DNA from: Burkholderiales bacterium
GTDB lineage: Bacteria; Pseudomonadota; Gammaproteobacteria; Burkholderiales; SG8-39
DNA length: 6,642 nt
Assembly (NCBI GenBank): GCA_919902965.1
Contig: CAKKSJ010000464.1
Location: forward strand, 1 to 6,642
Direction of reading: 5' to 3'
This document shows positions 1 through 5,783 of this stretch, one piece after another. Each line of letters opens with the position of its first letter. The stretch's first letter is position 1. The position numbers and the translations under genes were made by a program. Under the pieces are notes generated by a model. That model was not told where the DNA came from. It did not search any database and worked only from the letters and a program-made list of their open reading frames with translations.

Positions 1-47
1 AATTCTAATTTGGTCCATGGCATGGGCGCTGGCCCGAGATTCAACCC

Positions 48-56
48 TGCTAATAT
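48..56 (+). promoter_or_regulatory. Candidate extended -10 promoter for the MFS-ssb unit
   Basis: The bases TGC followed by TAATAT (TAATAT at 51-56) form an extended -10 element (TGn plus a 5/6-type hexamer). No convincing -35 hexamer lies 16-18 bases upstream, which is common for extended -10 promoters. Transcription would begin near 62-64. That would leave the first in-frame ATG of the transporter frame (17) outside the message and favour the ATG at 92 or 116. The rest of 1-91 shows no gene: its codons in the transporter frame (CTA, ATA, TTA) differ from the GC-rich usage downstream. This is motif inference only. Confidence 0.35.
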
Positions 57-91
57 ACGAGATTCGCCTGCATTTACGCCACTCCCAATTT

Positions 92-1348
92 ATGCCGTCC
101 GCTGCTTCCAATCGCATGTCGCCCCTGGAAATCCGCGCAAGTCTTTCACTTGCCTCGATTTTTGCCCTGCGCATGCTGGGCCTGTTCCTGATATTGCCGG
201 TGTTCGCGGTGCACGCGGCGCACATCCCGGGAGGAGACAATCACACCCTGGTGGGCATCGCGCTGGGCACCTATGGCCTGACCCAAGGCATACTGCAAAT
301 ACCCTACGGCATGGCTTCCGACCACTACGGCCGCAAGCGCATTATCATTCTCGGCCTGATACTGTTTGCGCTGGGCAGCTTCCTCGCCGCCATAGGCGAC
401 AATATTTACATCATCATCGCCGGCCGGGCCCTGCAAGGGGCGGGCGCAATCTCGGCGCCGGTGATGGCGTTTCTGTCCGACCTCACGCGCGAGCAGCACC
501 GCACCAAAGCGATGGCGATGGTAGGTTCGAGCATCGGTCTGATGTTCGCGCTGTCTCTGGTCGGCGCGCCGCTGCTCTACCGCCATATCGGCATGGGCGG
601 CATTTTCGTGCTCACCGGCATCTTGGCGCTGGCGGCGATCTGGGTGGTGGTGAGCGTGGTGCCGGAAGAGTCCCTGGCAGAAATCGAGGCCGAGGAACAT
701 GTCGAGCCGGCCCGGCTCGGCGACGTGCTTAGGAATGCGCACCTGCTGCGGCTCAATTTCGGCATTTTCTCGCTGCATACGGTGCAGATGGCGATTTTCG
801 TCGTGGTGCCGCTGGCCCTCATCGGCGCGGGCGGCCTTCCTGTGGGGGAGCACTGGAAAATCTACCTGCCGGTGGTGCTTGGATCTTTCGTGCTGATGGT
901 GCCGGTGATTTTCTACGCCGAGAAGAACGCTGCGATCAAGCCCGTTTTCCTCGCCAGCATCGCGCTGATGGCAGTGGTGCAACTGGGTTTTGTGTTTTTC
1001 ATGCAGAATTTCACCGCGCTTGTCATCCTGTTGCTGGGCTTCTTCGTTGCTTTCAACATACTCGAGGCGAGCCTGCCCTCGCTGGTGTCGCGCACGGCGC
1101 CGGCAAGCGCCAAGGGCGCGGCCTTGGGTGTGTACAACACGACCCAGTCGCTGGGCCTGTTCGTCGGCGGCGCGGCGGGCGGCTGGCTGATGCAGCATTA
1201 TGGGCAAGTGCCGGTGTTTGCGTTCGGCGCGGTGCTGATTGTTTTGTGGGGCATAGCCGCGCTGGGCATGAGCGTGCCGCGGCGTGCGCCCAGGCGCGAC
1301 GCAGGCACGGTCGGCGCCGCGGCGCTGGGCGATGGGGTGGCCAGGTAG
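92..1348 (+). CDS. YajR-like major facilitator superfamily (MFS) transporter
   Basis: This is an inner-membrane secondary transporter of 418 residues with about 12 hydrophobic segments, probably a proton-driven drug or metabolite efflux protein; the substrate is unknown. Seen: the MFS loop 2-3 motif GMASDHYGRKR at 73-83, the conserved GRALQGAGA at 111-119, SDLTREQHRTKAMAM after it, and a glycine-rich segment KGAALGVYNTTQSLG near 341-355. Several stretches (LRMLGLFLILPVF, LNFGIFSLH, EHWKIYL) closely resemble E. coli YajR as I remember it. Unlike YajR, the protein stops soon after the last membrane segment, with a short Ala/Arg/Gly tail in place of the C-terminal YAM domain. The start is uncertain: no Shine-Dalgarno precedes 17, 92 or 116. 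ATG 17 gives a non-coding-like leader, and ATG 116 (MSPLEIRAS) lines up best with the YajR N-terminus. ssb follows 34 bases downstream, probably co-transcribed. The family is near certain; the substrate is not. Confidence 0.9.
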   Translation: MPSAASNRMSPLEIRASLSLASIFALRMLGLFLILPVFAVHAAHIPGGDNHTLVGIALGTYGLTQGILQIPYGMASDHYGRKRIIILGLILFALGSFLAAIGDNIYIIIAGRALQGAGAISAPVMAFLSDLTREQHRTKAMAMVGSSIGLMFALSLVGAPLLYRHIGMGGIFVLTGILALAAIWVVVSVVPEESLAEIEAEEHVEPARLGDVLRNAHLLRLNFGIFSLHTVQMAIFVVVPLALIGAGGLPVGEHWKIYLPVVLGSFVLMVPVIFYAEKNAAIKPVFLASIALMAVVQLGFVFFMQNFTALVILLLGFFVAFNILEASLPSLVSRTAPASAKGAALGVYNTTQSLGLFVGGAAGGWLMQHYGQVPVFAFGAVLIVLWGIAALGMSVPRRAPRRDAGTVGAAALGDGVAR

Positions 1349-1370
1349 CAGCGGAAATAGAAAACCAACC

Positions 1371-1376
1371 AGGAGA
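1371..1376 (+). promoter_or_regulatory. Ribosome binding site fixing the ssb start
   Basis: AGGAGA lies 6 bases before the ATG at 1383. It decides between two nearby ATGs: the one at 1378 is in another frame and too close to the site, whereas 1383 has normal spacing and opens the SSB reading frame (MASVNKVI). The upstream in-frame ATG at 1284 lies inside the transporter gene and can be discarded. Confidence 0.8.
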
Positions 1377-1382
1377 CATGAA

Positions 1383-1835
1383 ATGGCATCGGTCAATAAA
1401 GTGATAGTAGTAGGCAACCTCGGCAAAGATCCCGAATCGCGCTTCCTGCCGGATGGCAAGGCGGTGTGCAATTTCTCGGTGGCCACCACCGACATCTGGA
1501 AGGACAAGGCCACGGGAGAGAAAAAAGAGGCGACCGAATGGCACCGGATTTCCAGCTTCGGCAGGCTCGCGGAAATTTGCGGCGAGTACCTGAAGAAAGG
1601 CAGCCAGGTCTATATCGAGGGCAAGCTGCGCACGCGCAAATGGCAGGACAAGGAGGGCCAGGATCGCTACACCACCGAGATCATCGCCGACGCCATGCAG
1701 ATGCTGGGCTCCAGGAGCGGCATGGGCTCGGGCGAATCGCGCGAAATGCGCGAGCCGACCGGAGCCGGTGAATCCAGGCCTGCGAAAAAACCAGCCGGCC
1801 AATTTCAGGACATGGACGACGACATTCCTTTCTAA
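1383..1835 (+). CDS. ssb: Single-stranded DNA-binding protein SSB
   Basis: SSB coats single-stranded DNA during replication, recombination and repair, working as a homotetramer and recruiting partner proteins through its acidic tip. The 150-residue product opens with MASVNKVIVVGNLGKDPE, the usual first strand of the OB fold, which spans about 1-108. The DNA-stacking aromatics of E. coli SSB (Trp40, Trp54, Phe60, Trp88) have counterparts at Trp39, Trp53, Phe59 and Trp87. A polar linker of about 35 residues, rich in Gly, Ser, Glu and Lys, leads to the C-terminal tip DMDDDIPF, which binds SSB partners. The linker is shorter than in the E. coli protein (about 177 residues). The gene sits 34 bases behind an MFS gene; that pairing, usually with uvrA divergent upstream, is familiar from betaproteobacteria. 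No LexA box is visible within the window. Confidence 0.98.
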   Translation: MASVNKVIVVGNLGKDPESRFLPDGKAVCNFSVATTDIWKDKATGEKKEATEWHRISSFGRLAEICGEYLKKGSQVYIEGKLRTRKWQDKEGQDRYTTEIIADAMQMLGSRSGMGSGESREMREPTGAGESRPAKKPAGQFQDMDDDIPF

Positions 1836-1933
1836 CATCGCCGTGGCTTGCGGCCCAGGCCGGAGCACCGCTAGCCCCTTGAAAAGGCAGGTTTTGCCCA
1901 TAGATAGTCCATGGGGAAGCGCTGCTTTTCCGT

Positions 1934-1939
1934 TATAAT
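1934..1939 (+). promoter_or_regulatory. Candidate sigma-70 -10 box (TATAAT) before the FmdB gene
   Basis: A perfect TATAAT sits 30 bases before the GTG start at 1970, giving a predicted transcript start near 1946. No good -35 hexamer stands at the right distance (ATGGGG at 1911-1916). An imperfect inverted repeat, GGAAGC/GCTTTTCC, occupies the spacer just upstream (about 1914-1931) and could affect recognition. A weaker alternative pair is TTGAAA at 1879-1884 with TAGATA at 1901-1906. This is the likely promoter of the FmdB-DUF502-aspS run. Confidence 0.55.
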
Positions 1940-1958
1940 CCACATCCTTTTTGCCGCT

Positions 1959-1964
1959 AGGAGG
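1959..1964 (+). promoter_or_regulatory. Strong ribosome binding site fixing a GTG start
   Basis: AGGAGG lies 5 bases ahead of the GTG at 1970. It supports a GTG start for the FmdB-family gene, whose product then begins with the family's standard MPIYEYRC. Confidence 0.85.
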
Positions 1965-1969
1965 CCATC

Positions 1970-2335
1970 GTGCCTATTTACGAATACCGTTGCTCGACTT
2001 GCGGGTTTCAGGAAGAGTACCTGCGCAAGGTGAGCGATCCCCTGCTGAGCGTCTGTCCCGAGTGTGAAAAAGAGACCTTCGGCAAGATGCTTACGGCTGC
2101 CGGTTTTCAGTTGAAGGGCGGCGGCTGGTATGCCACCGACTTCAAGAACAGCGGTGCCAAGCCCGTCGCCAAGAGCGCGGGGGAGGGTGGAAGCGCGAGC
2201 CAGTCGGGCGACAAGTCCGCGAGCGCGGGTGTAGGCAAGGGCGAGGGCAAGAGCAAGAGTGAGGGCAAAACTGCGGCTATGCCTGCCGCTGCCGCGGCGA
2301 AGCCTGCCAGCGCGAGTGCCGCCAAAGCTGAATGA
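1970..2335 (+). CDS. FmdB-family zinc ribbon protein
   Basis: This is a small protein of 121 residues. Its N-terminus, MPIYEYRCSTCG, is the hallmark of the FmdB/CxxC_CXXC_SSSS family, named after a putative regulator of a formamidase gene. Two CxxC pairs (Cys8/Cys11 and Cys29/Cys32) should bind one zinc ion. The biochemical role of the family is not settled and no specific function is claimed. Beyond about residue 60 the protein is low-complexity, rich in Ala, Lys, Ser, Gly and Glu, and probably disordered; part of it comes from a tandem hexamer repeat (2234-2269). The GTG start is chosen from the AGGAGG at 1959-1964. The stop overlaps the start of the DUF502 gene as ATGA, implying translational coupling. 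The pairing with DUF502 and aspS is, from memory, a conserved betaproteobacterial arrangement. Confidence 0.92.
   Translation: MPIYEYRCSTCGFQEEYLRKVSDPLLSVCPECEKETFGKMLTAAGFQLKGGGWYATDFKNSGAKPVAKSAGEGGSASQSGDKSASAGVGKGEGKSKSEGKTAAMPAAAAAKPASASAAKAE
2234..2269 (+). repeat. Six degenerate tandem hexamers in the FmdB tail
   Basis: Six consecutive in-frame 6-base units (GGCAAG, GGCGAG, GGCAAG, AGCAAG, AGTGAG, GGCAAA) encode alternating small and charged residues: GK GE GK SK SE GK. The unit length is a multiple of three, so changes in copy number would keep the frame. Confidence 0.75.
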
Positions 2336-2955
2336 AAAAATACTTCATCACCGGGTTGCTGATCTGGATTCCGCTGGTCATCACCATCTGGGTGCTCAAG
2401 CTGGTAGTAGAAACCCTCGATCAGTCCCTGCTGCTGCTGCCGCTCGCATTGCGCACCGAGAGCTGGATCGGCTTCCATATTCCGGGCATGGGCGTGCTGC
2501 TGACGCTGCTGATCGTGCTGCTTACCGGCGTAGTCACCGCGAATTTCGTCGGCCAGCGCATGGTGCATTGGTGGCACGAAATCCTGCACCGCATTCCGGT
2601 GGTGAATTCGATCTATTCCAGCGTCAAGCAGGTGAGCGACACGCTGTTTTCCTCCAGCGGCGAGGCGTTTCGCAAGGCGCTGCTGGTGCAATGGCCGCGC
2701 GAGGGCATGTGGACCATCGGTTTTCTCACCGGAGTGCCCGGCGGGGACGTCAGGCGCCATTTGCAGGGCGACTACGTCAGCGTCTACGTGCCGACCACGC
2801 CCAACCCCACAGGCGGCTATTTCGTGATGCTGCCGCGCAAGGACGTGATCGAGCTCGACATGAGCGTGGACGCGGCGCTTAAATACGTGATCTCCATGGG
2901 GGTGGTTTCGCCCAACGGAAACGGCAAACGGAAAAAGGAATTGCTCCCCGGGTAA
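2332..2955 (+). CDS. DUF502 family membrane protein
   Basis: This is a 207-residue inner-membrane protein of the DUF502 family, whose plant members include COV1 (CONTINUOUS VASCULAR RING). The molecular function in bacteria is unknown. Two hydrophobic segments are clear: about 5-27, just after MKKY, and about 52-73. They are followed by a soluble domain with the family motifs IPVVNSIYSSVKQ (88-100), VPTTPNPTGG (153-162) and SMGV (188-191). The C-terminus is basic (KRKKE). The start overlaps the FmdB stop by four bases (ATGA), and no separate Shine-Dalgarno is evident, so translation probably depends on ribosomes finishing the upstream gene. aspS begins 66 bases downstream, beyond a small palindromic repeat. 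Length and motifs indicate a complete gene. Confidence 0.93.
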   Translation: MKKYFITGLLIWIPLVITIWVLKLVVETLDQSLLLLPLALRTESWIGFHIPGMGVLLTLLIVLLTGVVTANFVGQRMVHWWHEILHRIPVVNSIYSSVKQVSDTLFSSSGEAFRKALLVQWPREGMWTIGFLTGVPGGDVRRHLQGDYVSVYVPTTPNPTGGYFVMLPRKDVIELDMSVDAALKYVISMGVVSPNGNGKRKKELLPG

Positions 2956-2960
2956 TGTGC

Positions 2961-2999
2961 AATGGCTAATGAGTGATAGCGGCTGACTCATTACCCATT
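2961..2999. repeat. Imperfect palindrome with heptamer repeats between DUF502 gene and aspS
   Basis: AATGGcTAATGAGT (2961-2974) is matched by ACTCATTAcCCATT (2986-2999): 13 of 14 positions pair, with one C/C mismatch, around an 11-base loop. The right arm continues as a degenerate 7-base tandem series CTCATTA, CCCATTT, CTCATCA (2987-3007). No T-tract follows, so it is not a typical intrinsic terminator. It may be a dispersed intergenic repeat or a hairpin that modulates aspS expression. Confidence 0.7.
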
Positions 3000-3021
3000 T
3001 CTCATCACAATCAGCGACACT

Positions 3022-4797
3022 ATGCGTACGCATTATTGCGGCCAGGTCAGCGCCGCCCAGCTCGACCAGTCCGTCACCCTCTGCGGCTGGGTCAACACCC
3101 GGCGCGACCATGGCGGCGTGATTTTCATCGATTTGCGCGACCGCGAAGGCCTGGTGCAGATCGTCTGTAACCCCGCGCGGCCGCAGGTGTTCGCGGTGGC
3201 GGAGAAAATCCGCAACGAATTCGTGATCAGGGTGAGCGGCAAGGTGATCCGGCGCGAGCCGGGCCTGGTCAATCCGAAGCTGAAAAGCGGCGAGATCGAG
3301 GTGTCATGCCAGGAACTCGAGATCCTCAACCCGGCGGTGACACCGCCGTTCCAGCTCGACGAAGACAATCTGTCGGAGACCACCCGGCTCACCCACCGCG
3401 TGATCGACCTGCGCCGGCCGCAGATGCAGGCGAACCTGCGCCTGCGCTACAAGGCGGCCATGGCGGTGCGCAAATATCTAGACGCAGCCGGGTTCATCGA
3501 CATCGAGACGCCGATGTTGGCCAAGTCCACTCCCGAGGGCGCGCGCGACTACCTGGTGCCCTCGCGCGTGCACGACGGCATGTTTTTCGCCCTGCCGCAG
3601 TCGCCGCAGTTGTTCAAGCAGATGCTGATGATCGCCGGATTCGACCGCTATTACCAGATCACCAAGTGCTTTCGCGACGAGGATCTGCGCGCCGACCGCC
3701 AGCCCGAGTTCACCCAGATTGATATCGAAACCTCGTTTCTGGCGGAGGAAGAGATCCGCGCCATCATGGAAGCGCTGATGCGCAGCGTGTTCAAGGAGGC
3801 GCTGGGGGTGGCGCTGCCCGATCCGTTTCCGGTCATGCCCTATGCGGAGGCACTGGCACGCTACGGTTCGGACAAACCGGACCTGCGCGTGCCGCTGGAA
3901 TTTACCGAACTCACCGACATCATGAAAAGCGTCGAGTTCAAGGTGTTCTCCGGCCCCGCCAATGCGGCCGGCGGTCGCGTCGCGGGCTTGCGCATTCCCG
4001 GCGGCGGCACGCTCACGCGCGGCGAGATCGATGCCTATACGCAGTTTGTCGGCATCTACGGCGCCAGAGGTCTCGCCTATATCAAGGTAAATGACATTGT
4101 CAGGGGCCGCGAAGGCTTGCAGTCGCCCATCGTCAAGAATCTTACCGATGCCGCGCTCACTGCCATCGTCGAGCGCTCCGGCGCGAAAGACGGCGACCTC
4201 GTATTTTTCGCCGCCGACAAGGCCAAGGTCGTGAATGATGCCTTGGGGGCCCTGCGGGTGAAAATCGGCCATGAAAAAGGCTATGCCCGCGCCGGCTGGA
4301 AGCCGCTGTGGGTGGTGGACTTTCCGATGTTCGAGTATGACGAGGAGGCGAAGCGCTGGGCCGCCATGCACCATCCGTTTACCGCGCCCAAGGAAGGACA
4401 CGAGGACTACCTCGCAACCGATCCGTCCAAAGCCATCGCCAAGGCCTACGACATGGTGCTGAACGGATCGGAAATCGGCGGCGGCTCGGTGCGTATCCAC
4501 CGCGAGGACGTGCAGTCCAAGGTGTTTCGCGCGCTTGCCATCGACGCTGCGGAGGCGAAGCTGAAGTTCGGCTACCTGCTCGACGCGCTGCAATACGGTG
4601 CACCGCCCCATGGCGGTATTGCCTTCGGCCTGGATCGCATCGTCGCGATGATGGCCGGCACCGAGTCTATTCGCGACGTCATCGCCTTCCCCAAAACGCA
4701 GCGGGCGCAATGCCTGCTGACGCAGGCGCCCAGCCCGGTGGACGAGAAGCAGTTGCGCGAATTGCATATCCGGCTGCGGCAGCAGGAAAAGGCCTAG
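3022..4797 (+). CDS. aspS: Aspartyl-tRNA synthetase, predicted non-discriminating (Asp/Asn)
   Basis: This class IIb synthetase activates aspartate with ATP and charges tRNA-Asp. The 591-residue length is normal for the bacterial type. Domains: N-terminal OB-fold anticodon-binding domain, about 1-105; catalytic domain with motif 1 around 143-165, QSPQLFKQ (193-200), motif 2 KCFRDEDLRADRQPEFTQID (215-234) and motif 3 GGIAFGLDRI (531-540); and the bacterial GAD insertion, about 285-415. In the anticodon-binding domain, position 30 is His in RRDHGG, where E. coli has Leu in RRDLGS, and position 81 is Gly. His and Gly at the equivalent sites (31 and 81) characterise the Pseudomonas aeruginosa non-discriminating enzyme. 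I infer that this enzyme also makes Asp-tRNA-Asn, for conversion by GatCAB. ATG 3022 gives the standard N-terminus (MRTHYCGQV), though the Shine-Dalgarno is weak. The ribonuclease gene starts 28 bases after the stop. Confidence 0.98.
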   Translation: MRTHYCGQVSAAQLDQSVTLCGWVNTRRDHGGVIFIDLRDREGLVQIVCNPARPQVFAVAEKIRNEFVIRVSGKVIRREPGLVNPKLKSGEIEVSCQELEILNPAVTPPFQLDEDNLSETTRLTHRVIDLRRPQMQANLRLRYKAAMAVRKYLDAAGFIDIETPMLAKSTPEGARDYLVPSRVHDGMFFALPQSPQLFKQMLMIAGFDRYYQITKCFRDEDLRADRQPEFTQIDIETSFLAEEEIRAIMEALMRSVFKEALGVALPDPFPVMPYAEALARYGSDKPDLRVPLEFTELTDIMKSVEFKVFSGPANAAGGRVAGLRIPGGGTLTRGEIDAYTQFVGIYGARGLAYIKVNDIVRGREGLQSPIVKNLTDAALTAIVERSGAKDGDLVFFAADKAKVVNDALGALRVKIGHEKGYARAGWKPLWVVDFPMFEYDEEAKRWAAMHHPFTAPKEGHEDYLATDPSKAIAKAYDMVLNGSEIGGGSVRIHREDVQSKVFRALAIDAAEAKLKFGYLLDALQYGAPPHGGIAFGLDRIVAMMAGTESIRDVIAFPKTQRAQCLLTQAPSPVDEKQLRELHIRLRQQEKA

Positions 4798-4825
4798 GCA
4801 CAAGCAAGCAGGGACGGCCGCGCCG

Positions 4826-5206
4826 GTGAGACAACTCGTTTCGGCATTGCTCGCGCTGTGCATCATCGCCACCGGCGCGTCTGCCTGGGCCGGCCGCACG
4901 GCGCAGCTCGGTGATGTTCCCGTCTCAGCCTTGCCCGCGGAAGCGCGCGCGACGCTGGCGCGGATAAAGACGGGCGGACCGTTCGCCTATGCCAAAGACG
5001 GCAGCGTATTCGGCAACCGCGAAAAACTATTGCCCCCGCGCGGCCGCGGCTACTACCGCGAATACACGGTGAAAACACCGGGTGCGCGTGACCGCGGCGC
5101 GCGCCGCATTGTCGCAGGCGCAGGCGCCTCGGGCGACGTGCGCGGCTCCGGCGAGTACTATTACAGCGACGACCATTACAATTCTTTCAGGCGCATCCGT
5201 GAGTAA
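4826..5206 (+). CDS. Secreted guanyl-specific ribonuclease (RNase Sa/barnase type, N1/T1 family)
   Basis: This predicted exported endoribonuclease should cleave RNA after guanosine. It has 126 residues. MRQ plus a hydrophobic run (about 4-20) and an ASA/AWA site form a signal peptide, cleaved near residue 20 or 22. The mature part resembles Streptomyces RNase Sa: GGPFAYAKDGSVFGNRE covers the guanine-binding strand (Asn64, Arg65, Glu66), and YYREYTVKTPGARDRGARRI carries the catalytic base Glu79 with Arg90 and Arg94. DDHY supplies the catalytic acid His117. These match RNase Sa Glu54, Arg65, Arg69 and His85. The loop before His117 is about seven residues longer than in RNase Sa and is Gly/Ala-rich. 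The mature protein has no cysteine, so it lacks the RNase Sa disulfide. The start is GTG with a weak GGGA upstream. The barstar gene overlaps its last eight bases. No promoter is evident in the 28 bases after aspS, so it probably shares the aspS transcript. Confidence 0.9.
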   Translation: MRQLVSALLALCIIATGASAWAGRTAQLGDVPVSALPAEARATLARIKTGGPFAYAKDGSVFGNREKLLPPRGRGYYREYTVKTPGARDRGARRIVAGAGASGDVRGSGEYYYSDDHYNSFRRIRE

Positions 5207-5642
5207 GGCCCTCGAACAACTGCTCAAGAACAAGGACAAGGCCGGGGTGTATCTCGCCGGCCCGGACACGCGGCTCATCGCCGAGGCCGCACAGGCGGCG
5301 GGACTTGCGCTGTGGCGCGTGGACATCGGCCACGTGCACGACAAGCAGGGCTTCACTGGACTGCTCGCCAAAGCGCTCGCCTTTCCCGAATGGTTCGGTG
5401 GCAACTGGGACGCCTTCGAGGACTGTTTGGGGGATCTTTCCTGGCATCCGGCGCCGGGCTATGTGTTGCTGCTCGAGCATGGCAAGCATTTCGGGGCTGG
5501 ACACAAGCAGGAGTTCGTCACCGCGGTGGAGGTGCTCGATGGCGTCGCCGAGTACTGGCAGGCGCAGGGCAAGCCCTTCTGGGCCATAGTCAGCGGTCCG
5601 GAAGGCTGGGATGCGGGCCTGCCGCCGCTGCCCCTCTCATGA
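5199..5642 (+). CDS. Barstar-family ribonuclease inhibitor
   Basis: This is a cytoplasmic inhibitor expected to block the active site of the neighbouring ribonuclease, protecting the cell before or without export. It has no signal peptide. The 147-residue product contains PEWFGGNWDAFEDCL (63-77), which lines up with the barnase-binding helix of barstar (PEYYGENLDALWDCL). Asp71 and Asp75 correspond to barstar Asp35 and Asp39, the main contacts with barnase; barstar Trp38 is replaced by Glu74 and Tyr29 by Trp65. The protein is longer than classical barstar (about 90 residues), with extra sequence at both ends, as in other proteobacterial members. GTG 5199 is chosen because the frame upstream of it runs through the conserved 3' part of the ribonuclease gene and reads like shadow sequence. 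The alternative ATG at 5082 would need a 125-base overlap. The GTGAGTAA overlap couples its translation to the ribonuclease. Confidence 0.9.
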   Translation: MSKALEQLLKNKDKAGVYLAGPDTRLIAEAAQAAGLALWRVDIGHVHDKQGFTGLLAKALAFPEWFGGNWDAFEDCLGDLSWHPAPGYVLLLEHGKHFGAGHKQEFVTAVEVLDGVAEYWQAQGKPFWAIVSGPEGWDAGLPPLPLS

Positions 5643-5651
5643 GTGTTTGCT

Positions 5652-5776
5652 TGTCATTCCGGGGACGCCCGCCGGGAGGACTTTCCCGTCAATCGGGATC
5701 GAGACCTTCGGGGCGCAGTCCGAGGAATCTGATTTTGGCGCAGTAGAAGCGGATTCTTCGCCCACTCGGAATGATA
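5652..5776. repeat. Fold-back intergenic element with terminal inverted repeats
   Basis: TCATTCCG (5654-5661) is the exact reverse complement of CGGAATGA (5767-5774). Pairing extends outward by one G-T and one T-A pair, to 5652 and 5776. Inside are two more hairpins: TCCCG/CGGGA (5684-5688 and 5694-5698, loop TCAAT), and a larger one in which CGAGGAATC pairs with GATTCTTCG across about 20 bases (about 5721-5762, one G-T wobble). The element fills nearly the whole gap between the barstar stop and the nudB start and has no coding potential. It resembles the CGAGGAATCTG...CGGAATGACA palindromic repeats I recall from many bacterial genomes. No transposase is present. A non-autonomous mobile or REP-like repeat is the best guess. 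Confidence 0.65.
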
Positions 5777-5783
5777 TGGCCGC

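Noticed and set aside
10..732. A 240-residue + strand frame overlapping the transporter
   Set aside because: It is Arg/Gly/Pro/His-rich in an alternate frame of an unmistakable MFS gene.
146..1513. A 455-residue open frame on the - strand opposite the MFS gene and ssb
   Set aside because: It spans two well-supported genes on the other strand, has His/Arg/Gln-rich shadow composition and no recognisable domain.
1846..1864. CGGC/GCCG stem-loop after ssb as a terminator
   Set aside because: It is a four-pair stem with no following T-tract.
1883..1898. GGCA/TGCC hairpin as a terminator after ssb or on the - strand
   Set aside because: The stem is only four pairs with a weak T-run, and no - strand gene ends here.
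2107..3111. A 334-residue - strand frame opposite the FmdB and DUF502 genes
   Set aside because: It covers parts of three confident + strand genes and has no motif; it is best explained by GC-rich codon bias.
4859..4864. Cys12 of the ribonuclease as a possible lipoprotein cysteine
   Set aside because: The residue before it is Leu, which does not fit a lipobox, and it lies inside the hydrophobic core of the signal peptide.
3478..4899. A 473-residue open frame on the - strand opposite aspS
   Set aside because: It is antisense to a certain aspS, rich in His/Arg/Gln/Ala as expected for the complement of GC-biased codons, and shows no family motif or ribosome site.
5312..5746. A 144-residue + strand frame running from inside barstar into the repeat
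   Set aside because: It is an alternate-frame shadow of the barstar gene; the downstream part lies in non-coding fold-back sequence.
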